Source of the DNA: Haliclystus octoradiatus
Lineage: Eukaryota > Cnidaria > Staurozoa > Stauromedusae > Haliclystidae
Reading direction: 5' to 3'
Length of the DNA stretch: 64,000 nucleotides
Assembly (NCBI GenBank): GCA_916610825.1
Contig: OU744451.1
Coordinates: forward strand, 12,115,520-12,179,519
Shown: positions 36,831 through 47,000 of the stretch, one piece after another
How positions within the stretch are numbered: position 1 is the stretch's first letter
How the letters are laid out: the number at the start of each line of letters is the position of its first letter
Notes under the pieces: generated by a model
The model's database searches: none
What the model was told of the DNA's origin: nothing
Seen by the model: the letters and a program-made list of their open reading frames with translations, nothing else
Made by a program: the position numbers and the translations under genes

Positions 36831-37322
36831 TTAAATTAATTTATTTCTGTTAATCTGTATTTTAATCTGTATTTGTTTTGTTTATTATTTATGTCTTATA
36901 TTATATAATTCTGTTTTCTTTCTCGCCGTGTACTCGGAACTTTGTTTACGAATTTCGTTTATTTCAAATCATGTTCAATTATTAAGTCTAATTATGACCA
37001 AAGGCAAATTTACCGACCGGTGATTATAATTCTGTATGCAATATCAATACGAATTGGACTCTGTTTCAGCAGGTTTTCAGTTTTTTACCAGCATTATTTC
37101 ATTAGATAGTCAGCATGTGTCCCTTATTTCAGCACATTTTCAGCAGGTTTTAAGTACACATTCAACATAATTCCATTTTAAAATCATGAGATTTCCATCA
37201 ATTTCAGCCTGCTGAAAAGGTGCTGAAGTATGCTGTTTTCAGCATGTTGCATATGCTGAAAAAGTAATGAGATTTCAGCAGATTTTCAGCATGTTTCCAG
37301 TAATTTCGACCTCATAGTGATA

Positions 37323-37516
37323 AGGTTAACATTTTTGATTTTTGCAAATATAGAGTCTAGCTTCTGTTGAAAATCATCTTGTGACACCACCACTCCAAAC
37401 GGTAAACGCTTGAAGCGGTATCGCCCGAATGGTGTGTTAAATGTGCATAAACGGCTGGATTCTTCGTCAAGTTTAACGTGCCTGTTGGTTTTACTTAAAC
37501 TTGAAACATTTTAACT
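37323..37516 (-). pseudogene. Gypsy copy 1 reverse transcriptase fragment between CACTA and BEL
   Basis: The minus strand reads HVKLDEESSRLCTFNTPFGR and RLPFGVVVSQDDFQQKLDSI, the RT fingers/palm of this Gypsy family. It continues into 30199 after the CACTA element is skipped. About 500 bp of the expected linker toward the protease is absent at the BEL junction. Confidence 0.85.
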
Positions 37517-37726
37517 TGAGACACACCAAAAAAGAGAACCATTTGAATACTGTTTGAGTTTTCTTGTTACTTTACTCGTTGTTTCAGATAGTCTTGCGTT
37601 CTCTCAAACCAAAACACGTGTCTCACCTTTCCCTTTCATTTTAGCCTCTTTATCTTATTGATTCATTATACAAAGGAGGTTATTAACAAATGGCATAATT
37701 AAAGTAAACAACAAACTTACGTTACA
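37517..37726 (-). repeat. Probable BEL/Pao 3' LTR
   Basis: On the element strand it would start TGTAACGTAAG and end GTGTCTCA (TG...CA). It has a TATAAT-like string inside and is preceded by AGAGAAGGACTG, a plausible polypurine tract. No partner LTR remains for confirmation. Confidence 0.5.
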
Positions 37727-37812
37727 TACAGTCCTTCTCTAGCGTAATTATAAAATGAATCGATAACATTCAGTAACGTTTTAAACACAATATTTTATTA
37801 AATAAACATCAA

Positions 37813-39923
37813 TCAATCTTTGAATTTGCTTTCTATTGCTGTTTTTAGTGGTGCATCTTCCTGTAGCTCTTTTGCAGTAGCAATTAAGACAAGATTGGTG
37901 ATAGGCTTCAAATATTGTCCTTTCTTGGTCCTGATAATTACTTTTCTTACTTTCCCATCTTTCCCTGGTTGTACCTGTTCCACGACAGCAATTTCCCAAT
38001 CAGCTCTTGGTGCCACGTGTGCAGGACCTGCACGCTTGATGATAACATAATCTCCTGGTTGTAGATTATCTCTCGTGTGGAACCACTTGTTTCTGGTATT
38101 CAGCTGCGATGGCATATATTTTGTCCACTCCTTCCAGAAAATGCCTGCTCGTTGTTGCACTAGCTGCATTCTGTGTCTAGGATTTATTTTCTCATTTTCT
38201 ACTGGCTGGTCCACCACAAGGTTTTGCCCATGAAGAATTGAGTTTGGCGAAATAAATCCTGCTTCATCGTTCGGGTCAGCTGTATTCTTTGAAAATAATG
38301 GTCTTGAATTGACCAAATACATGGCTTCATAAAGCAAGGTTGACCATTCATCTGGAGTCAAACACCTCAGTTGGAGTCACATATTGCTTCCAAGGCAAAC
38401 CGTACGCTCTTTACAAGAGACTCGACTGCTCCGTTCATGTGGAAAGCTCCAGGTGGATTCCATTCCCATTAAAGTCCTTTGTAGGCGAATCCTTCACGCT
38501 TTGCTATTTCTTCCCAATTTTCTATAATTTCTTTCAATACTGGTTCTGCGCCATGTAAATTGGTAGCACCATCCGTATAAAGATTTCCAGAACGTATTCC
38601 CCTTAAGGCTGCAAATCTCCGAAAAGCCAACAACAGTTTTTCACTTGTAAGTCCAGCGCCACCTTCTGATCCATCATACAATAATTCCAAGTGAATGCTC
38701 GCGTGGTGAGACAAGAGAATAGAGCTACCTGCGCTTCAACTATTTTCTTCCGTGAAATTTTCAATTTTAATGGCCCAAAACAATCTACAGAAGCCGCTTC
38801 AAATACTTGCTTTTCCTTCATTGTACGGATTGAAGGCATTTCTCCAAGAATCTGTTCCAGCAGTGGACGATTTCTAGTTCGACAGAAGAGACACCGATTC
38901 GCCTCAATCCAGAGGTATCGGCCAATGGAAATTGCTTGCATACCGTCCTTCTCTATTTCAGAAATAGCTCAATGTTGTCCTGTATGTCCAACAACTTCAT
39001 GATAATAAGCCGCCAGCTTCTTATGGAAAGTTGTGCGTGGGACAATTGCAGGCGCTGCAATCTCCTTCTCCATCCATTTTACTTTCCCTAATCTGCCACC
39101 CATTCAAAATATCTTGTCTTGCTTGTCTTGCTTGTCGTAGATGGGGTTGTATTTCCAATACTTCTTCTTTTCAAAATCTATTCCTTGTTGCAGTGCTCTA
39201 ACTAACATCAGTTTAGGGTCTTGCGCATTGCTAAACTCCTCTTTGATTGAGTCTAATACTTCAGGATACGTTTTCATTTCCTCTGAGATTTGCAAGACTC
39301 TTTCATCATCCTTTGAAATGACCAACTGTAGAGCTCCGACTTAACTTGTCTTCTTTTTTCTTTTCTTGATTATTCGAATTTCAGTTTCATCTGTCTTGGT
39401 AAGTTTTTCTTCATGGTCCTTCTCTTGTGGCCAATTGTTCTCATCGTCATTCAAGAATGCTGGTCCTTTATGCCATTCTGTTAACTTCTCAGTTGGGATT
39501 TCCTTTGTCAAAGCGTCTGCTGGGTCGAGTTCTGTTGGGATGTAACGAAACACATCAGGACTAACATTTTCTTGAACTTCTGCTACCCTTGACTGCACAA
39601 ATGCCTTGTACTTATGGGAGCTTGATCTCAACCATCTAAGTGTTATTGTTGAATCTGTCCAGCATACAACATTTTCTGGTTTTCGTCTCAAGTGAATTCA
39701 ATACAGATGTCATCAATTGGGTCATGATCACGACACCAACCAACTCTATTCTTGGTATGCTTTTCATTCTGAGTGGTGTCACCAGAGCTTTGGCAGCTAC
39801 GAAACGAACCACAACTGTATCATCTTTTTTCTTCCATCTAATGAACACAACTGCACCATAAGCATCCAAACTGCCATCTGAGAATGCATGGATTTGTGGG
39901 TATCCCACCGCACCATCGGGCAA
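37813..39923 (-). pseudogene. BEL/Pao pol: RNase H, integrase, C-terminal domain
   Basis: Minus-strand frames in order: RNase H from 39923 (HAFSDGSLDAYGAVVFIRWK, SIPRIELVGVV), VVCWTDSTITLRWL and DPADALTKEIP (39691-39341), a linker (39325-39104), integrase with CLFCRTRNRP and SVDCFGPL (38941-38603), and YDGSEGGAGLTSEKLL to 38469. The last part is NSRPLF, PNSILHGQN and GDYVIIKRAGPAH (38361-37813), the BEL-specific DUF5641-like end with TAA. At least five frame changes break it. Confidence 0.8.
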
Positions 39924-39989
39924 TTTTATATTCCAAGCAAGGCTTCAATTTTTGTAATCTCATTCTCCATTGAGTTGATTCTGGAGTCA

Positions 39990-41400
39990 TTTGTGGTGCT
40001 TCATGAAGACTAGCTATATTTGAAGCATTTACTTTGATTATACCAAGGTCTTGTGATTGGCTGCATCCTAGAATAGATGGGTTGCCAGGGGCTTCCACTA
40101 TTGCAAATTTGGTGGTTATCGATTTTCCATTGAACGTAATTTTCAAAGTCGTCTCTCCAACGTTCTTGATCTAACTTCCGCCATACCCTATCAGGGTCGA
40201 TGTACTTGGTTTCACTTTTGGGGTAAATGATAAGTATTGCATATCATCTGTGGTGAGCACACAGTTGTCAGCACCAGTGTCAACTTTTAATCTCATTGTC
40301 TGGACGTCATTGAGTTGTACTTGTGCATATATTGTGTCAAGTAAGTTGTCTTTACTGCCTACAGACTGGATGGTTTTGATGTTTTCTTTTTTTAACATTT
40401 ATAGGACCGTTTTGGCTATTTGATTTGTCAGTGCTGTAGAGTGCGTTCACTTCTTCATTGATGTCTTCGTCTATTGATAAATGTATGTCTTGACCATCGT
40501 ATTCTTCATTATTTACAATTTGATGTACTTGCTTCATGTGTCTTTGCATACAGACTTTTGCGTAGTGTCCATTTTTTCCACAGTGACGACGTCTTGAATG
40601 TGTTGCTGGACAGTTGGTTGATTTATCATGATCACTGCCACATCTGAAACAGCCTTTTATGTGAAATTTAAATTTTCCTTTACTGTCTCTGAATTCGTTT
40701 TGTCCGCTGGTATTTCTTGCGTATCTTTTTCGTTCTGTTTCATGTGAGTGCGTTTTATTGCGCCATCTTGCATTGTTGGAATTTACCGCGTGCAAAGTAG
40801 AAATCGTTTCCCCTTCAGATATTATCTTCATTTGAGCAGCAGTGCATTCTTCAACCTTTGCTAGGTCGTAAACTTTCTTGAATGTCAATTTGTTTCCTAT
40901 GGCTATTGCATCTCTGCGAACCTTATCAGATTTGATACCAAATACAAGTGTATCTCTCAGAAGTTCTTCTTTGACATTGTAATTGCCTTACTTTATTAGT
41001 AGTCGTGCTTTTGTAATAAATTCCTCCAATGTTTTGTCTTCTTGTTTGAGGCAGCAAAGTTGAAACCTTGCTAAAGTTTGATTACTTTGTGGCTTAGTAT
41101 AAGCTTCCAAGATTTTGAATACTGGCTCTTTCTTGAGGTTATCACCCTCTGCACTCCATGTGGCGGTACTGTAGATTTCTAACCCTTTATCTCCAATCCA
41201 TAGCAGCAGGAGACACAAACTTGTTTTGTTTCTTGTTCGTTTGCAAGTGGACCATTGAATATCAATTCACATTTTTGCTTGAAGAGCTTGAAACGCTTAT
41301 GAACATCACCTGGGCTAGTCCAGCCCATTACTGATGGTGTGAATCTATCAGCCATGATTTGTATATTGATAAGTTGAAGTTTTTGTTGATGATGTTGCAT
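39990..41400 (-). pseudogene. Gypsy copy 1 gag and protease, frameshifted
   Basis: Gag starts near 41346 (MADRFTPSVMGW). One frame ends at 41179 and continues in another to 40988, so there is a frameshift. A third frame (40888-40352) carries the zinc knuckle CFRCGSDHDKSTNC and a second one with a damaged first Cys (HCGKNGHYAKVC). The protease follows with KVDTGADNCVL (active-site DTGA) and, past a stop, SITTKFAIVEAPGNPSILGC. The frame is lost at the junction with the BEL fragment. Confidence 0.8.
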
Positions 41401-41512
41401 GTTCTAATTGAGATGATTGATCATTTATTTCAGGATAATAATAATTGATGTAATTCTATGAAAGAGTTTTCACAGTTTAAAAGTGAAAACTTACCTTTTG
41501 ATTGAAGATTTA

Positions 41513-41530
41513 ATCCCACTTCTGACACCA
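41513..41530 (-). other. Primer binding site for tRNA-Leu (Gypsy copy 1)
   Basis: Directly inside the 5' LTR the element strand reads TGGTGTCAGAAGTGGGAT, complementary to the 3' end of metazoan tRNA-Leu including its CCA. Confidence 0.85.
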
Positions 41531-41749
41531 TGTCATGATTTGGTATAGGTAAAGATCAATAACAATACTTTAGTTGTATGCTTAGGGTATAATATTGACA
41601 TAAGTAAATAACTGGAAGATTAGAAGCTCATGTGCTGTTGGTAGCTATCATGGTTCAGAGCATGTGTTACCTGCATATGAGGTTATAGGTATAAGAGGTT
41701 ACATACATAAGAGGTTACAATAATAATGAAGTGGAGGCATATTATGACA
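41531..41749 (-). repeat. Gypsy copy 1, 5' LTR
   Basis: 219 bp. It is longer than its partner because of an internal duplication containing ATAAGAGGTTAC. The remaining sequence is about 96 percent alike by eye. Confidence 0.95.
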
Positions 41750-42098
41750 AATGCAGAACATTTATTGTATTTACAATACGGTATATTTTATTAACAGTAT
41801 TTCACAATATTTTATTGTTTTTTTTAATGTATGATAATATAAAACAGTTTCACAAATCCAAATTTACAATAATGGCAATGTAATGTTGCAAAATAGCTTT
41901 GTGATTTTTACATTGATGGGGAAATCAACCTCCATTTTTCGTGAACTGATTTCATTGGATATTATTGACCATGTGATGTATCGTTTAACAAGTTAGTATC
42001 CATTGAATGATTTATGGCGGATGTCGGGGTCTTTGATTTGCTTGCTTACGGCAATCGCAAAAGTTGAACCAGTTCAAATTTTGAGTCAGTCGCAGGCA

Positions 42099-42304
42099 AC
42101 GTTATGGCTTCCGGTAGAACAATAGCCGGAAAGGTGATAGTTTACCTAGGATTCGTCGCCGGCCCTACCGCCAGCACGATTGCAGGGAGTGTCGCCGGTA
42201 AATTTGCCAGATGGGAACGGGATAGATTACGGGAAGATAAAATCACAACCGAATATGTTGAGCTAAAAATCAAAACAATATTAAAAATAAATGTATTTAA
42301 ATAA
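42099..42304 (+). CDS. Hypothetical small Gly/Ala-rich protein
   Basis: A 66-codon frame starts at 42104 (MASGRTIAGKVIVYLGFVAG), continues PTASTIAGSVAG and ends with a charged tail (WERDRLREDK). The central 25 residues are hydrophobic and small, compatible with one membrane helix. A related segment in inverted orientation lies at 26110-26310. I do not recognise a family, and it may be an exon or a relic of a repeat. Confidence 0.3.
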
Positions 42305-43590
42305 ATAATAAATGTATTTGGAAGCTTCAAGTTGGCACATTAGTTTGAATCCAAAACGGAAGCCTTGTTGGATACCCCTGGTTAAATATGCTGCGAATTC
42401 AGGATCATGGGATGTGAAGCCAAATAATATATAAATTGATCCAAATGCAACGGGGTAACTAATTGGTGGTAGTCCATCAGAGGCTAAAAATATAGAAAAA
42501 TATATAGGCTCTAATAGATCAGGACCTGATTACCATGCTTAGATTAAACCTTAACCCACTAACCCTTAAACCTTATGGCTGATGATATGACTCTTTTACT
42601 ATTCCTTCCTTTCTTTCTACATTTCATTCCTTGTACAGCAAACACATTTCAAATAACTTGAGTGACTAATATATATCAATTTTAACTGTATGTATCAAAA
42701 CTATAAACAATTACAACAACAATGCGTAATAATAATAATAATTCACAGTTAACTATTGACCTAACTTTCAATCTGTTTCTTGTGAGCACTGTTATCTGTA
42801 AATCTTTCCAATGCTGTTTTTATTTTTTCAGAGTCAAATCAATTATGGATACGTTTTTACAATTGTTGGCTAATCAAGAGAAGGTAAATTGATACTAAAA
42901 GTGCCAATATAGTGCAAAGGCATCACAAATATCAATCATAGTCAGTAATTGAATTACATAGAGAATGTTTCATGCGATTTATTTTTCAAGTGTTCAAAGA
43001 GATATCTCACAAACGAGGCTCTATTTGGTTTTTGTTTATACACCACCATCACAAAGCTATGTTAAATTCTCTGGTGACTTAACGGGCACTATTATAGCTA
43101 TAACTTCCACGGCTAATCAATTCTCTACAATTGGAGATCTAAATCTTGACCTACCCTGTTAAACTGGTAACATTCTTCCATTGATTTAATTCATGGAAAA
43201 CTTTAGCCTGCACAACATCTGAAGATGTCATTTGGCCATCTAGAGACACTTTACTGGATGTTACACTGACAAACAACATCACAATGCACCAGTCTACGTC
43301 AGTGATTCCTTTTGCAGAAATGATAATTAAAATTAATTGCACCAAAAAAAAAGTCTCCACTCCCTAAAAACTCCTTATAAGTGTCTCCAGATTATGATTT
43401 ATCACCAGTCGTTAGGGATGTGAACCAATTAGCAAATAGTCAATATTAATCTTCACTGCTTCATGAAAATGACCTGCAAAACTGTGTACTCGCTTTTCTA
43501 AACGACGGAAACTTGTGTTTTCCGTTAAAGATCAATGAGCCCCATCAGGAGGCACACTTACTTCTCCAATATCGTCCAGCAACCTGCAAG
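42305..43590. other. No gene recognised
   Basis: Short open frames at 42965-43162 and 43151-43360 have no recognisable domain. I see no repeat with defined ends. Confidence 0.5.
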
Positions 43591-43686
43591 GTGATGCATT
43601 GGCTCCACTTCTGTTCGTCATCATAATGGGTTTACTTGAGAATATAGAATATCTCTCAATGTTTACACTTTACAGAATCTATATAG
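43591..43686 (+). mobile_element. Reverse transcriptase fragment
   Basis: The plus strand reads NLQGDALAPLLFVIIMGLLE, similar to the conserved QGD-(A/S)-L-x-P-x-LF box of some non-LTR or Penelope-type RTs. It is cut by the young Gypsy LTR at 43687. Confidence 0.4.
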
Positions 43687-43872
43687 TGTATGATACGAAG
43701 ACAATAGACGAATAAACACCCGAATAGGTATATCCTGTTGATCTGAATCATGTATTTAATATTACGTACATACGACCTTCTACACTGGTCGTCACTAACA
43801 CTCTGATTTAAAACTGCGCAATCATTTAGTTATAAATAACCTTACGCATGCGCATACGATAGATACATTACA
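43687..43872 (-). repeat. Gypsy copy 2, 3' LTR
   Basis: 186 bp, TGTATGATAC...ATACATTACA. It contains TATAAATAACC on the plus strand and the palindromic GCATGCGC. Confidence 0.97.
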
Positions 43873-44011
43873 TCTCCCCTTCAAGTTAAACGACTAAACA
43901 TAACATGAATACTTATTATTAGGGAGGTTAACTTTAACAAATTACTGATATGTGATTATGATATACTTATGATTATAACGATGTTACTGAAACGATAAAT
44001 CGATAATAGTA

Positions 44012-47000
44012 TCATTTGCGTCCGTAATAGTCAGGTGGACGTCTTGAACGGGTTGGGTATCGCGGAGTATCGTCGGACTGCACTTGATCACTCACGTCTG
44101 GTTCTGCTATGTCGTCGGAACTAGTATCAGGGGCAACATGCAGGAATACACGGTTACGCCACTTGAGTTTACCGGACGGCAGACGAATGCGATAATCACG
44201 ATCATTCTTTGACACTACAATACCATCTTCTATCCAGCGTTTACTTTGCGGATGTTGAAGTAGCACATGAGAGCCAACAGGAATAGATTTTAGAACTTTA
44301 CTACCTTTGTTGTAATTCTTTGTGGTAGCTTCTTTGTTGCGGAGTAGCTTACTGTCAATCTCTTTGGCTGACGTTTGCCATGAACGGGAGAATGAAGTGT
44401 AGTGTGCGGGCACTAAAGAACGAAGGGGATGACCATACACCCATTCCGAGGGGGAACGCCCTTCTGATCTAGGAGTGTTGCGGTATTCTAGTAGACCTTG
44501 CAGAAAACTCTCCGACTTAATATCTCCATTATCACACTTGGCAAGCAGATGTTTTAACGCTTTAACAGCTGCTTCAGCGTGACCGTTGCTCTGGGGATGG
44601 TATGGCGAAGACGGGGACCAATTGACACCCCATCTGGTGAGAAAGTTGGTGAACAGTTCAGATTTAAATTGTGGACCACCGTCCGAACGAAAACGAGATG
44701 GTACACCGGTTTTGGAAAAGTGTGATTTAAGAACTGAAATGACTTGAGACGAAGACGGATCGGAATTCCATTCTGAAATGAACGGAAAGCCGGATAAACG
44801 GTCGACGTAGACCAAATAGTATTTCTGGTTGAGTTGGAACAAATCAGCTGAAACTGACTCAAAGATCCGTGATGGAAGTTTATCAGAAATTAAAGGTTCT
44901 TTCTGATTACTGGGTCTGTAATGTTGACATGGTGAACAGGCTTCAATGGAGGATACAATGTCATTGTTAATACCTGGCCAATATACAGTTTGACGCGCAC
45001 GACGTTTTGTTTTAACAATGCCCTGATGTGAGGCGTGTAATCGTGCAATTACAGATTGACGAGCTTTCGATGGAATGACAATTCGACGACCATACAACAC
45101 AAGGCCGTCGATGGTTGACAATTCTGGCCAAATTTTCTTATAGGCCAATACATATGGTTGGTTTGCTGAATTACCTGCGAAATTGTTTTCAACACAGGTT
45201 ATGAGTGATTGATAATCTGCATCATTTCGTGCAACATTTTGTAGATCCGTAATGATTGGATCCGGCAACGGTTGTCGAACATTAGATTGTTTAGAATCGT
45301 TTAGAGTAGCGGCAGCTTCATCGTCAGTGTTCTCTGCGGTGATACTACATGCAGCAACTTTTAACGTAAACGACATACAAGCTAACGATGTATCATTTTC
45401 AATTTCATCATCGAGAGACGGATCATTGACCGGTGCCCGTGATAATGCATCCGGTATAATATGCGCGCTACCTTTTGTCCAAACCACCTGAAATTGATAG
45501 TTTGACAACTTATTTTTATACGATTGTAACTTGTGATTTTCAACGGCATCTAAAGTGTAATTGTTAAAAATTGGCAATAAAGGTTTGTGATCGACTAAAA
45601 CGGTATACGTTGGTAAACCAGCGAGATAAATGTGGCATTTTTTTGTGGCCCAAACGATGGCCAGCGCTTCTAGTTCGATAATGGCATATCGGTTTTCACA
45701 TGGTTGAAGAAAGCGCGATCCACACTGGATTAGTTTCCATTCGTTTTGCTGTTTTTGCATTAAAGCGTATCCAAGACCTTTTGTCTTGGAAGCGTCCGTT
45801 TGTAAAACTGTTTCTGCAGTAGGGTCGAACAGAGACAAAATCGGCGGTGACGTCATGGCTTCTTTTAATGAATTGAAGGCCATTTCGTGCGTGTTTAGCC
45901 ATAGAAATTCATTTTTGACTGATAATAAATCTCGTAGTGGTGCAGCGGTGCTGCTGATAGACGGTGTAAACATTCCTAGCTGATTAACAAGTCCTAGGAA
46001 TGACCTTAACTCGGTGCGATTTGTAGGCGAAGGAAAATTTGAAATCGCTTCGACTTTTCTTGGGTCGGCTGAATAGCCTCCTGGTTTTATGACGTAACCA
46101 ACGAAATCGACTGTTTTCTGCGCAAATTTACATTTTTCAGCATTTAACGTAATGCCATGTCGAACAAATCGTTCTAATACTGTACAAGTTCGATCAACTA
46201 AAGTTTTGTATGAATCACCGTCAATAAGTGTATCATCAACGACTTTGTTAACGTTTGAAATGCCTTCAAGGGCTTGATCACATCTTAAATTGTAACTATC
46301 ACCGGATGATATAAAACCCATCGGGGCACGCAAAAATTTAAATCTACCCCAAGGAGTGATAAATGTTGTTAATTTTTGTGCATCTTCATCAAGTGGAAGT
46401 TGCCAATAACCACACTTTGCATCTAATAAAGTGAAATACTTGGAATGCAAATCAATGTTTTTCACTGCATCAGCTGGCGTTGTAGCAGGGTGCAACGTGC
46501 GTTTTACTTGCTTATTTAATTTGGTTAAGTCTACGCATAATCTTACGCCACCGTTAGGTTTACCTACAACTACTAACGGATGACACCATTCGACAGGGGT
46601 GTCACCAACTGGTGTTATAACGCCCATCTTTTGTAGACGGTCTATTTCAGATTTAGCCTTGTCACGATAAACGAAAGGTATTTGACGTGCAGTATGAACT
46701 GCAAATGGCTTGTGGTCTTCGATTAACTCAATTTTCATTGCGTCGCCGACACCTGACATGGGCGGCAAAACGTCATCGGTATCGCAAAATACTTGAGAAT
46801 AAATCTGTTTTAGTTTTTTAAAATCATCCTCTCTTTGTTGTTGAGTAGGATTTGACGACAAAGAATCAATCCACTGTTTACGAGCGGTTTCATTAAAAAC
46901 AGATTTAGGTGGTGATGAAGACTTGTTGACAGTAACTACATTCTGAGGATTCGTGTTAATGACACTTGATAAGTGCCTCTCAGATAATGTGGTTGGAAAG

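Larger units (their letters stand above)
30203..37319. mobile_element. CACTA/EnSpm DNA transposon, complete ends, two genes
   Basis: Ends are CACTATGAGATATGTAATTAC at the left and, inverted, CACTATGAGGTCGAAATTACTG at the right. ATA is duplicated (30200-30202 and 37320-37322). Subterminal arrays of TGCTGAAA/TTTCAGCA occupy 30229-30450 and about 37065-37310, as transposase-binding arrays do in this superfamily. Inside are a TNP2-type transposase gene on the minus strand and a second gene on the plus strand, head to head over 390 bp. The target is the RT gene of Gypsy copy 1, where a 26-bp tandem duplication precedes the insertion. Confidence 0.95.
37517..39960 (-). mobile_element. BEL/Pao retrotransposon, 3' part only
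   Basis: It contains RNase H, integrase and a C-terminal domain of BEL/Pao type, followed by a probable 3' LTR. The 5' LTR, gag, protease and RT are absent. The right junction with Gypsy copy 1 is near 39960, within about 50 bp. About 500 bp of Gypsy is missing at the same point, so a deletion probably removed the BEL 5' half together with Gypsy linker sequence. Confidence 0.85.
26435..41749 (-). mobile_element. Gypsy LTR retrotransposon (copy 1) carrying five nested insertions
   Basis: The two LTRs are 26435-26639 (3' LTR) and 41531-41749 (5' LTR), both TGTCATGATT...TATGACA. AATGC is duplicated outside (26430-26434 and 41750-41754). The element runs on the minus strand: 5' LTR, tRNA-Leu primer site, gag, protease, reverse transcriptase, RNase H, integrase, polypurine tract, 3' LTR. 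LTRs differ at about eight positions plus two indels, so it is not recent. Inside are two SINEs, a hAT-like element, a CACTA element and a BEL/Pao fragment. Coding is broken by these and by several frameshifts and stops. Confidence 0.95.

Noticed and set aside
46259-46300. Inactivation of Gypsy copy 2 by its unusual VVDD box
   Set aside because: The two catalytic Asp residues are present and the whole frame is open. The change alone does not show loss of function.
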